From NCBI GenBank assembly GCA_013399115.1, contig VXAA01000962.1, positions 737,310 through 801,309 on the forward strand: a stretch of DNA of 64,000 nucleotides. The letters run 5' to 3'. Positions 24,911-36,800 of the stretch are shown here, one piece after another. The notes under the pieces are model-generated. The model was given only the letters and a program-made list of their open reading frames with translations. It did no database searches and was not told the DNA's origin. Every line of letters begins with the position of its first letter. The first letter of the stretch is position 1. Position numbers and translations under genes: made by a program. Source of the DNA: Anseranas semipalmata. Taxonomy: Eukaryota; Chordata; Aves; Anseriformes; Anseranatidae.

Positions 24911-27227
24911 CATCAAAAGTGGTTCAAATTTCAGAAAGCTGAAACCATAGCTTTTATTCCACCAATCTGAATAGTTTTAAGGACTTTTTAAGGGCTTAAA
25001 ACAGGCAAGAGTCAGTCCTATGGCCGTTCAGACAAGAAGAAGGTCCACTTTGCTGGACTCCCTAGGGAGCCACACACAAATTGCCTACTGGGAAAAGTTC
25101 TTGGTCCATACCATCCCTTAAACTATGCATTGGCTGGGGTAATACTAGCTAGCACAGGCCAAAATTGTGCCAAGGAATCGGCTAGGAATTAAATGGTAAA
25201 GGTTATTTCATGTCATTCTCATACTTTTGCATTGGTCCTCTTTAGATTACTAGTATAAGTATAGATGGGGGGCTGCAGATGGGATTCTGCAACTTCTAGG
25301 CGTGCCCCATCCTAGAAGCCACAGAGCAGAACTCTTTATCAGGGTAGACCGACACACATGTCCATTCTTTCAAAGAATGAAGCAGGTCTCCCATTTAACT
25401 ACATTGGTTACTAATGCCATCTAATGTTACTAATGCCACTCATGGGCGTGCAGCTGATTTAAATTCAATTATTTCCTCTAAGTGAGAATACAAGCCTACA
25501 CATGCTATTTCCTACAAGAGTACTGTAAGTATACGGCTATTCTGGTTCTCTGTTTCTGGAGATGTTTTCCACAGCAATCATATGGGAGCTGTGCCATTGT
25601 GTAGATAATCCAAGGTCTATTTGGTCAGAGACCAAACACAAATGAATCGTTAATCTGTGTTATACACTTAGAAAAGGGAATCATTGGCACCATTTTCTGC
25701 ATGAGGAACTACTTATCTTTCATGCATTTACCCTTTTGCATTTAGTCATTCATTCATACTTAAATATGATATTGATCCTGAGCTGCTCAGCCATGCGTAC
25801 CTGAAGTGTTTCACTACACTTGCAGTGAAGTTCATTAACTATGGAATCTGACATGAGAAAAAGGTTTCTGAACTGTCAAATGAACATGGAAATTATGAAT
25901 TCAGGTACGTATCTATGAAAGACTTTATTTTTCCTGAGATTTTCAACAATTCTACAGGGGTTTGAAAAAAATCTAAATTTTGGACTTGCATATTAACAAC
26001 TTTGGGTACCTAAATTCTTTTGTCATCTCACTAACATTACAGAGTCTTACTCTCTGCTGATGTTCTCAGCTAATGATATTCTCCATGCACCTAATCCAAC
26101 ACTGTTGGACTACCATTGTATAATTCCTGCAGTTTCTTACAAAACCAGGAGACCAATCTATTTGTCACAAAAACAATTCAAAACAAATTCATTGCTGGTC
26201 CTACTGTTGCTAGCAAAGATATGGATAAAACAAAAATCTGTACACTGGACAGGGCTGTGGCATGCCAATATAATAATAAACATGATGTATAGGAGAGTAC
26301 TTTATCTTTCAATTTCATTTCTAGTAAAAACACTTCTAAGAAGTGATTAGGTGAGACACAAAATAACATGATTGCAAACTAAGCTTATTAGTAAAATTCT
26401 AATCAGTTTATAAAAAAAAATCCTTATCAGCCAACCTCTTGGCTAAATTCCTTTGCCTGATTGTGCACCTTGGTGAATTACCTATGGATTCCTCAGAAAA
26501 GCTCTGTTTATTCTTCTGGCTTATCTCATCTAGAACTTTTAAAAGAAGGAAAAAGAAAATAAACCAAAACCAAAAGCAAGCAAGCAACCAACCAAAGAGA
26601 GAGAGTTTAGGAAAAGTTGCAGACAGCAAAGATGCTAGACAGCTACTGTAGCTGAGAGTCTTGTTCAGGCCTAGATGTTTACTTGAGCTTTTGCTTTATA
26701 TAGTCAACACTAATAGAAAAGTAAATCCTGAAACTATCTTAATCATGTCACACAGGCTTGGTTTTGCATTTGTTTTTGCTTCTGTTTGAACATTAATTAC
26801 TCCAGGGAAAGCATTGCTTACAGCATAAATTAGGACAGTTCAATTATTTAATCTCATTGCTGACACTGTCACAGGGACCAGCAGGTATTATTCCTTTTTT
26901 TTTTTTTTTTCCTTATATTATTACCTAGCCCTGATAGAACTCTGTGTATTAGAGTTTGAACTGGGAATAAATTTTGATTGCCAAGTGCATTTAATTTTAA
27001 TCTGTGCTTGAAGCTCATATTTATTTATTTATTTATTGCTCGGATTTTTGTTGAGCATGGGAGAAAAGGTTGCTGTTAATGAGGGAGGGAAGAAGGTGCT
27101 TATCAATTTATTTTTAAAGACTGGGGGCTTGACAAGGTTTTGCTACGTCACTCTCTGAATAGCCTTTCCATTATTCCTTTGCAGGTGACAGCCTGCAAAG
27201 TGTTGGATATTAACTGGTTAAATGGAG
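24911..27227. other. Unique AT-rich DNA, no gene seen
   Basis: There is no supported gene. A T run lies at about 26896-26911 and a TTTA-type run at about 27019-27039. The longest open frame is 96 codons (26060-26350) and has no recognisable motif. Confidence 0.55.
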
Positions 27228-27302
27228 ATAGAATCATAGAGTTATATGGTTTGATAGAAAAAATTAATAGTCTGATCAACTCTTAAGGTTGCAGTATGCA
27301 AC
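27228..27302 (-). mobile_element. Possible CR1 tail remnant
   Basis: The sequence begins with TAGAATCATAGAGTTATATG and continues with GGTTTGATAGAAAAAATTAA. This resembles the terminal repeat and adjoining end of a minus-strand CR1 in decayed form. It is very short, with no coding part, so the call rests on the tail-like motif alone. Confidence 0.4.
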
Positions 27303-27337
27303 CCTTTTTATGACGTTATTCACAACAGTATTACCAG

Positions 27338-27379
27338 AAAAAAACAAAAAACAAAACAAAACAAAAAAAAAACAAACAA
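27338..27379. repeat. (AAAAC)n A-rich simple repeat
   Basis: A run of A with regularly spaced C, about 42 bases long. It is low-complexity sequence. Confidence 0.85.
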
Positions 27380-28659
27380 GTTTCTAAACTTATCTTAAAT
27401 GATAAAAGCACAATCAAGTAAAGATTAGCTATGATTTCTACTTTATACGTTGAAAGAAAGCATATTCCTTAGCAACAAAATAATCATTGTATTTGGATCT
27501 GGTTCAAATATGCACTATGACATACTGGATTTGTCTTCTGTTAAGTGTGTAATACGTTACAGGATTCTTGTGCATGAATTCACAGTCATTCTTAAATCTC
27601 TTAGGTATCCTCAGTAGGATGCAATACTTGCAATTACCAATTTTAATTTACTGTCACAGAACAGAAGTAATATTGAATAAGCATTTGACCACAGTACTTT
27701 CTAGTTTTAGCTGAGGTTTACATTCACTGCCTAAATAAAACTCCAATCCTTACACATGGAAGAGAAACCAGCTGCTAGTTCAAAAATGACTGTTGCAAGA
27801 AATGCTGTTTTTCTGTTACATTTCAAGGGGTGATTTCCCTTATAAATAGAGGAATTCAGAATGTTAACATCAATACACGCTAGCAAAATGAAATTTTTAA
27901 AAGGAACTACTTCAATACAGAAGCTCTCTTTACTGGTAAATTATTTAAATGCAGACTAATAGACTTGGTATGGCTTACAGGAGACCCGTAATCTTCCTGG
28001 GTTTGAGTCACCAATACCCAATGTGACAGATGCTATAGGATCATAGAATAGCAAAAGTCTACTGTGTTAGTACTATAAATGATACACAGAGAGCCAGGAA
28101 TTCAGTCAGCAGCAAAGCCAAAACGAAGCCGCTGAACTAGAGGATACTCCTCAGGAGTCTGGAAAATGTTGGGAGCCAGTGAGAGCACATCCTTATCGTG
28201 AAACCGTGCAAGTAAAAAGTCTTTTAAAGTTTCACTGTCCAAACCTTACCTCCCCCAGAAGAAATACTTTAAATATTTACAACAAGCCAGACAGGCAGAA
28301 AAGAAAATAGGACTTTAAACTTCTAAAATTGGCAGTCCTAGCCTCAAAAAAAAAAAAGATACTGTTTGCAAAAGAGTGGTGTGGGACTGTAGCAAGTGCT
28401 AGGAGAAGTGTCACAGTCTGTTGGATTCTCTCAAATTTACAGGACAACATACTCTGTAAATTAAAATTTAATTTATGAGCTCATTAAGAAAGAAAACAAA
28501 CAAACACTTCAAAACAAGGGCTCAGTCTCCGTTGTACAGGCTAGTCTAACGTGAATTCACTAACTCATCACTTCAGTAATTCATGTAGTGTCTAACTCAC
28601 AACTTCTCTGACTTGTAACTTGTGCCTGTAAGCAAAACAGTTACTTTGCCGAGGGCAAG
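27380..28659. other. Unique AT-rich DNA, no gene seen
   Basis: There is no supported gene. A short GATCATAGAATAG motif near 28038 hints at another CR1 tail but is too short to call. Confidence 0.5.
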
Positions 28660-29353
28660 GGCGCTCATCCTTCCTTGCCTGTCAAAGTGCGGATGTCCCC
28701 TGCACCACACGGGGAAGCAGAAAAGCCTCAGCAGTCTTGCTACTGTTGGATCCACTTCAAAAGCTCTTTGGGTAAACTGATGTACTGATAACTTCCAGCT
28801 TGGAAGCTCGGTCTATGCCATTTCCACAAGTTAGTGGATTCTGAAGAACCTGCCAGGCAATTAACATGCAAGGATGCAGGAGACAATGGCTGCAGGAGGC
28901 AGCAAGCTGCAGGTGATAACAGCTGCACAGTGACCTTTATCCCTTCCTGTCCATCGTGTCCTGTCTACATGTTGCTCTTGCTGTGACCTAATGGCACTGC
29001 TCCCAGCATACACAGGGAGTCTAAGTGCAGACACAAGGAGTCTAAACAACAGCAGCTTAAAAGACACCTCATCCAATAAACATTAATTGCTATGTTATAT
29101 CCTATGTTTTGCTATTGCGATTGGTTTTGCTAAGTTATAGACTGTGTTATGGTACCAACAATGCCTGTCCTTAATTTCAAGGCTTGATGGCATGACAAAT
29201 CAGATCTTAACACTGTCTGTCTATTGTTTTTTTTATGTTGCCTAATAGAGCACTAACTCCTTATACATCCTTAATCTACATTCTAGTTCTTGCATCCAAA
29301 CTTCAATGAAATGTTTTTCCTAGACAGTCCCCCCTGTCCTTTTTTTTTTTTCC
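28660..29353. other. Possible LTR or retroelement remnant
   Basis: This block is GC-richer from about 28660 to 29050 and then AT-rich. At its right edge the minus strand has a purine tract (about 29352-29327: A run, GGACAGGGGGGAC) followed by TGTCTAGG. That resembles a retroviral polypurine tract next to an LTR start. However, a CCAATAAAC motif at about 29074-29082 would suit a plus-strand polyadenylation signal instead, so the orientation is contradictory. I cannot define both ends or name a family. Confidence 0.25.
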
Positions 29354-30142
29354 TAACCAATTCTCCAGAACACGTACATTTTTCCTTACTTGCATTACTT
29401 AATTTTGGAGCTGTTTAGTCATAGCAATGGCAATACTTTACAGCACTGGTACTCTATAGCACTTCATAGTAATCATGCTATTATTTTTTCTTGTTATTTT
29501 TGGAGTTTTCAGTATTTTTCAATATGATTGCATTTTAAATGTGCAATTTTTGTAATGTGTCAGCACAAGGGACTTGTAGTATATATATCTTTCTAAAGAT
29601 TTCCTCTCCTATAACAGTAAATCTTTCAGCATACTTGTTACGTTGCGTTCTTTTTTGTCGTACTAGGTGGCCTTACAAGTCAGTTCACCTAGGCTAGGTC
29701 CAAACTAAATACTACCCCCTCAGCTGAAGCTGTTCTCACAAAATACCAGACATAAATCATGCAAGACTACTTTCCTCACCTTCTAACTGAATGACTGTGC
29801 AAGTGATCTTCTGCTTCCTATGAACACCCTGAAAAGCCACCTGCACACATTCAGAATTGATGTTGTGTGATGACATGTTGTCTACCAACCAATTTTAGCA
29901 TTTATATGAATTTAGGAATTTGATGGTGGTAGGGGTTTGAGGAAAAAAATATGGAATGTTGTGGAGAGAATAATCCTGTATTTTAGAAATTCCAAATGCT
30001 TTTCAAAAAGTACCATAACAGCCCATCCTCTCCTGAGCCTAGTAATCAATCCAGAATGACTCATTGAAAAATGAAAAAAAAAAAAAAAAAATAGAGTCAC
30101 AAAGGTCCATTCACAAAGAAAATAGATTATGCTGCACTAGGG

Positions 30143-30181
30143 AAAAACAAAAAACAAAAACAAAAACAAAAAACAAAAAAA
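30143..30181. repeat. (AAAAAC)n A-rich simple repeat
   Basis: Runs of five to seven A separated by single C over about 39 bases. Confidence 0.85.
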
Positions 30182-33076
30182 CCAAAAGGTAGTTATGCAC
30201 TTCCGTGGTTTTATTATAATAAAAAAAGTGGCTTAAAACAGCCTTCCGTAGGCAAAGCCCTAAAAAGAACCCAGTCCATGCAATCCACCCAACAGTATCA
30301 CTACTAGTGGAACATTAGAAAATAAGATACGCTAAAATTAAAACTTCACATTTTTTGGCAGTACATACTAATTGGGAATCAGAAAGGCTACCCTGGTGTC
30401 TGTGATGTAGTGAGGAAAACAGCTGGCTCAAATTTGAATTTAGGAACAGAAAGAAAAGATTTGGGTAGAAGAGGAAATAGCATAGGACAGGACACAAGAA
30501 GTAAAGGACAGGGCTAAGAAGAATTTTGACAAGAAATCGAATAGAAAGTTACAAATTTCAGAGGCATTTAGACATAGCAGTGCAAAAGATGTAGAAGAAA
30601 AGTATTACCATCCAGAACAGTGTTGAAAATAAGGCAAGATGCTGGGATTTGGGTGGCTTGATCTTGTTCCATCCTGTTGCATGCTTGAGTTTTTATTCAT
30701 TCAGGCTCTGCATGTAGTCAGTATAAGCATTCCAAGCCTCACCTACTGGTTGACAAAACCATTGTCTATATACCCTTATCCAATAATCTTTTGTGCTGCA
30801 GTTTGTGAAAGAAGAAGGGATGTTTTTGGATAATGCAGAGCTCAGCAGCAGGATGCCAAGACATGAAGCGAAAGTGCAAGGAAGGAAAAGGGAATTGATC
30901 TAGAAAAACAAAAAGGTGAGTAGAAGACAGAGCACTAAGAGGAAAATAAGAACATTGACAAGCACATATCTTTAAAAGAAATATTCAAAATATGGAATAC
31001 TGACAATGCTCCTTCAGCCAATGGTCAGCTTCCAGGAAATCCCTAGTCAACAATAAGTGTTGATTACTGTGAACTGTTAGCTCTTATAGAACGTTTGCAT
31101 TTGTGAGGTAAAGGAGGTGTCAGTTCCAAAGCAATACTTTTGTCATTCACCAAGATAGAGAAGATTTCACCAAATAGAAAAGCCAGACCAAGGAGAAGTT
31201 TGAATTTCATGTGGAGGTAGTATGCAGAACAGGATTTGCACATAACCTCTGAGTCTCCTTTTCTTTCACATAAGCACAGAAATTGTGCCAGCTTATCCTA
31301 AGCTTTTTGTTGTGCTAATTTAATATACTTGTCTTATTTATTTGTTCAATTTAGTTATTAGAGAATGATATCTGAAAGAAAGAAAAGTTAACTGCATCTA
31401 ACTTGTCTCACAGGGACAGCAGTTCCTTTATTGAGAAGCTGATGTGTATGGTAGGTATATGGGCAACAGTAGGGTCAGATCTATATATTTTAATCCCTCA
31501 CTAGAACAGCCTTGTGAGATAAAAATTTTGACTAGATCCTCTGTCAGTAGGAAATTAATGTAGTGCATAAAAATACATTGATTTATATAAACTAAGCACA
31601 GAGGTCATTCTTTTCCTTGTTTCTGAAGGACAGTAGTTATACAATACTGCAGCAGATATTTGTATGCATCAAACCAAATGAAGCTAAAATTTACCAAATT
31701 AACAGTTCAGTTAAAATTCTGGAAGACAAAACAAGTAGTTCACTTTTAAAGTAATTTAAAATTAAAGGACTTTAAAATATGTGACCTCACACAGACTTCA
31801 TAATGATCATTGCATAAAGACCCAGAAACTGTCAACGATGGGCAGTAAGGATACAGGAATAAAAACGATACAGACAGAACTTTCAACTATTTGATTCAGT
31901 GAGACACACAGCTTATTTAGCTGTTTACTGCTATCTTCTCACAAGTCGATCTACAGAATTGCCTGGAGGCAATGAAAAATTAATAGATTGCTTTGAATGG
32001 AAATAGTATGGATAAAAATCTAACTCTGTTTAACCATACATACAACATTGTGAAGAGATTATTAGTACAAAGCTAATGTGCACTTTAGCCCTCCTGCACC
32101 TATGAAGAGTTGTGGAGCAGGAGTGTGTCAGACATCTCTGATGCCCCTCAGATATTTTCTAACAGGTATAAAACAGATCCTTTGAGGTTTCAAGCATCAT
32201 TTTGCAGGAAGGAAGCTTTGTTGTGAGATAAAGGAGGACCAAGTGAGTTGTGTCATCTCCAACGTTTTCCCTAAATACTACAGATCCTTTAGGACATCTA
32301 AGTTGAGATTGGAAATTGCCAGTTCAACAGCAAAAGGGTTTGTCTTTGTTAAGTTTTGCCTCTCTCCAGTAACCCTTTCTGACAAGAATCATATGCCATG
32401 AAGAACTGTGGGAAGATGGAGTTACTGCAGATCTATACTGATGCTAAGAAAGCCAGATAAAGATTATTCTGATACAACAGATAGGAAAAGCAGAATGACA
32501 TATTTATAGTATGCCCCTTAAACAGATGTAATTTGAATGAAGAGTCTTTCTGAAGTCACAAGGCCACAGCAAAGTTGAAAGTGAAGATAAAATGTTCCCT
32601 GTGTATTTGCAGGTTGGGGCCTACGGTTTACTGCAACATAACAGCAACGTAAGTTTGCTGCTGCCCAAAACACAGTTCAGCCTTCATTCTCCAAATTAAA
32701 ATGTAAAGTTGCATAGTTGTGTTCCGAAGCTGTAAGCAATTATGGTAGGTGAATGTCTTCAATGACATTCCCTCAGCATTATCTTTCAGTATTAGCATTC
32801 TACCTAGATGCACTGCAATATTGTTGCCATAACTTAAAATGGTCAGTAAGTAGGTGTAGGAAATTCCCCAGTGTTTTTCCAAATCCATTTGTTTTTTTGT
32901 TTTTTTTGTTTTTTTTTCCTCTTAAACCATGAAGTTCAAATCGTGAATTTTATCAATCTGAGAATTTGACCCCAGACAAATCATTCATAGAGGCATGGAC
33001 TCTAGGGTCTCACCTGAAGAATATAATAATACTGTCCCCTAAGTAGGATAAATGCACAGAGAAAAACAATCTGTTG

Positions 33077-33081
33077 CTGGT
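33077..33081. repeat. Candidate target-site duplication, left copy (CTGGT)
   Basis: Five bases identical to those at 33831-33835 on the other side of the solo LTR. A 5-bp match can arise by chance, so support comes mainly from its exact position at both LTR ends. Confidence 0.6.
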
Positions 33082-33830
33082 TAGATTGGGTGTAGGTGGC
33101 AGGTTTTGGCATTGGTAGTGGGGCACTGTGGGGCTGCTGTGTAAGGCAAGGCCGGGGCTGCCCCGTGCCGGCCACAGCCGGTTCCAGCCGGCTCCAACGG
33201 CCCCACCGCAGGGCACGGCCGGGCCCAGCAGCCACGGGTGGGCGCCTCGGGGACAGCCTGCGGAAGAGAGGGCAAAACGCTGCCCGGCAGCCAGGAAAAA
33301 GGGGCAGAAACAGCCCTGCCGGCACCTGGGGGAGAGGAGGAGGAGGGCAGGAGGGGCTCCAGGCACTGGAGCAGGGATCCCCCATGTGGAGCAGAGGAAA
33401 GGTGTGAGAAGAAGGGAGCAGCAGAGAGAAACCACCACGTACTGACCCTAGCCCATACCTTTGCTCAGTTCCTTGCTGAAAGGACTGAGCGTAAACTGTG
33501 GTGATAACAAGGGTGGGAGGAGAGGAGTTGGCAATGAAGGATGGCAGTTGGAAAGGGGGAAGGAAAGCTGTTGTTTTAATGTTTGTCTTTTTGTCTCCCA
33601 CTACCCAAATTAGTAATTAGTAATATTTAATTTATTTGGTAATAAATTAATTTTCTCCAAGGTGAGTCTGTTTTGCCTGCAGTAGCAGTTAGTAAGCTGT
33701 CTCCCTGTCTTTAGCTTAACCCATGATCTTTCTCGTTCCTGTCCTTCCTGTTTTCTCTCCCTGTCCTGCTGGGAGTGAGCAAGCAGCTGGGTCTGCGTGT
33801 GTGGCTCTCAGCTGGGCCCAATCCATCACA
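33082..33830 (+). mobile_element. CpG-rich solo LTR of an avian endogenous retrovirus
   Basis: This is a single long terminal repeat of about 749 bases on the plus strand. I recognise it as a common avian ERV LTR. The class (ERVL or ERVK) is not decided here. The U3 part (about 33140-33300) is very GC- and CpG-rich, with GCCGGCCACAGCCGGTTCC and neighbouring blocks. An AATAAA polyadenylation signal lies at 33641-33646. The R/U5 part contains a GAGTCTGTTTTGCC block and ends in CCATCACA at 33830. The 5 bases CTGGT occur directly before (33077-33081) and after (33831-33835), a candidate target-site duplication. The left terminus reads TA instead of TG, presumably a mutation. No internal viral genes remain. 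Open frames up to 199 codons inside it are by-products of GC richness, not genes. Confidence 0.85.
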
Positions 33831-33835
33831 CTGGT
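33831..33835. repeat. Candidate target-site duplication, right copy (CTGGT)
   Basis: Right-hand partner of the CTGGT at 33077-33081, directly after the LTR terminus. Confidence 0.6.
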
Positions 33836-36800
33836 GAATCTTAGGAAGGGTAACCATCATCCTTGTAGCATCAATACTGAAACACCCAGCAGCTTTCATG
33901 GCACCTAGTTTTCACACAAATCATTTACCAAAACCATTCTACCTCATTCTGTTAATTCTTTTTGTATAAAATGTTCTCAGCCTCAGACGCTTCAAGGAGA
34001 GATTTTAATATGTGCATTTGACTAAAAGACTGAGAGAGCTCTAAGTAGACTCTGAGACAGGAATGAGAAATTTAAACTTCCCATCTGGTATTTATAAATG
34101 GTTAATGATATACTCTTTCTTATCCGGGCCACTGACTTATGGGATACTTATTATGATGTAGTGTTTCATGTTTTAGTGTCTATAGTAATATGTCTATTTT
34201 AAGGGACACTGAGAAGGACAGTGCATTTGCTGGGACAGACAACACACTGAGTCATGCAAAGGTAAACGCAAAGTTTGTCTTCCCAGTTCTCACTGCTTTC
34301 TGTTTTCAAAGGCTGGCATAGAGCAGAATTACAGACCAATACTGATACCATTCAGAATGGTTCATCTGTCTTTCCAAACATACCACATACTCCTTCTCAA
34401 TAGCAAAGCATTACCTTGTGACAGCTTTGCTATGGCTGATGGTTTATGAAATGAATGTGCTAGAAGTGCAAAGGAAACACTTTACACTCCAGGACCTCTC
34501 CTGGTTCCTTCAGTTTTAACTAAGTATGTAAGTTTCAAGCTAGTGGCAAGATAGACTAACCATCCATTGAAACTGTGTTACCTAGGGAATTCTGTCAGCA
34601 AAGAACAGGTCCTGTGGAATTTAACTTTTGAAGTGATTAACTTTTTAAAGTATTAAATACACTCATTGCAAGGGAGCATCTGAAAGCGGGTATATTTTCA
34701 TCCCTGTTTTCTTATATGTGGATCTGAAGTTCTTTTTGCACCTGGCATATAATCAAAGGCTGACCTCAAGCATTCACACATCTAAAAAGCAAAGGACATT
34801 CTTCCTTTGGAATTTATTTGCAAAGCATAATAAATCTGCTGATTGGTTTTATGCTCTGAAAAGTGTACCTTTATGAACAACCGAGGGGCCTATGGCACCC
34901 ATGAGTGTGTAGAATCCTAAGACAACATATGAATAAAGTGTGTGCAAATATCAAATTTAATCAGTTACATCAAATACTCATGATATAAATTGTTATAACA
35001 AATGCACAGTTTTTGTTGTTTTAAACACAGACAGCTGAAGAAGTCAGAAGTTAGAGTAATATGCTATTAATTCAAAAAGAAAAATTCAGATATAAATACA
35101 AAATCTATGAAGGGTAAATTTTGGCAGGGAGCAATGACAACCTAACATATGAATACATGTAAAATGTAGCTATACACTCTTGTAAAAAGGAAATTTGATG
35201 CAATGGAAAGCAATAACAATTACAGCAGCTGTGAAAACAGAAGAACATCCTCTCATCTTTGGAAAAAAATATGTGAGAAGCTGAGGATTTTCAAGGTGCC
35301 AGAATGATTGATTTCACTCCAAATGAAGTCAGTTGCAGTCATTCCATTTAACTGCAGCATTAGGTCACCTATTTATGCAAGTCTTTTCAACAGCAGGTTG
35401 ATATTTTCAAATTTTCTGACAAATAAAAAATAACAAGAGAAGGTGAAATGCACAATATTGAATGATGGAAAATAAAGCAAACAGAAAAAAAGAAAATTTT
35501 ACAAGAAATTGGGAAGTAATCAAAGCACTGAAAAAACAAAAAGCAGATAGAAAATCAGCAAAAGCTCATGAAAGATCCCTACAGTTAAGCTGTAGCCAAT
35601 TGGAAAAAAATCAAAGATTAAATCAGGTTTAACTCTTTAAATATAAAAAGAAAACAGCAAGACTATTTAATGATCAAACTTACTACTTCTTCCACATCCC
35701 AACTTCTCCAGCAGCAGTTGCTGAAAGTAGGGTTTATGACTCTGTCCTGTGCTTTTTCAAGAAGAAACAAAGAATTGTACAGATGAAAATCACATTGTGA
35801 TGGATGTATTATATGCTGAGAGAATGTGATGACTTATTCTTGTACCTGTCATTATCTTGATGTACTGCATCTTTTGTAGCGAGAAAACCGTTCTTCACTA
35901 TGAAATCGAATTTCCTATATTCCTAGGAACGTAATGAAGTCAGAGAAACAGAAATTCAAAAAGTATAACTTGCACATATTATATAAAGCATGAGATAGTA
36001 GCTAAGCTATACTCAAATAGAAATGTTTTCAACAGTTGTGATTTCCAGATTGTTAAGGGGTGTGCTCAGAATGGAGTTTAGTTTTCAACTTTTGTCCTAG
36101 GCCGACAGAACAAATGTCTGATTTGAAACTCAGTTTAGCTCTCCCCACAAAACCAAATATTGTCTTCACATGCACAAGTATAAAATATTAAGATTTTTAA
36201 AAACTGTCATTATATTGGAAAAAGCAAAGAACACTTCACATTATGAAGCATTGCTTCTTATTTTCATTATGTTCCTTTTTATGGCAGTTCATTACATAAT
36301 AAAAGTGTGCCTGTCACAGTAAATCTTGAGGAGTTCAAAGCTGTGCTACTCCATAGTTATTATGGTTAGGCCTCTAACTGCAGCTTTACTTCAGGATTTA
36401 AGAATCGATGGCTAAAAGTCAAGACTTCTTGCCTTTCATTTAACATATAATGATTCCTAACAATGAATAAATCCAAGAGTTCATGGAATGGAACTAAAAA
36501 ATTAGCCACTTGATGTATTATTAAAGATAACCTGATTTTCTTAAATATCTGGAAGTGGATATAAGTATACTGAAGATAAGTCACCTCATCCTAACTCAGA
36601 ATACACATTTAGATATCCCATATTTTGTAAAACTGCACACTTTGGGCACAAAGGCTTTCCATCACCACTGAAGTGAAAATTTACTTCAAGAATAGGTCTC
36701 TTCCCCAAAGACATCATCATATCTATTCAATGCTTTGCTATTTAGAGATTGTTTCATTTCAGACAGGGTGAAATAAACATGAGTTTACTCCATGGTGGAA

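Larger units (their letters stand above)
29354..33081. other. Unique AT-rich DNA, no gene seen
   Basis: There is no supported gene. It holds an A run near 30075-30091, an AAAAC-type run at 30143-30181 and a T-rich run at about 32891-32920. Open frames are under 90 codons. Confidence 0.55.

Noticed and set aside
24678..24950. 90-codon frame with an LPYLT peptide repeat
   Set aside because: It is a product of the (CTTAC)15 microsatellite, whose 15-base double period keeps the frame open.
28030..28062. Possible CR1 tail motif GATCATAGAATAG
   Set aside because: It is too short, with no adjoining CR1 3' UTR sequence.
33002..33601. Overlapping open frames of 60-199 codons on both strands
   Set aside because: They lie in or across the GC-rich solo LTR, where stop codons are rare on all frames. 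The peptides are proline-, arginine- and glycine-rich without domain structure.
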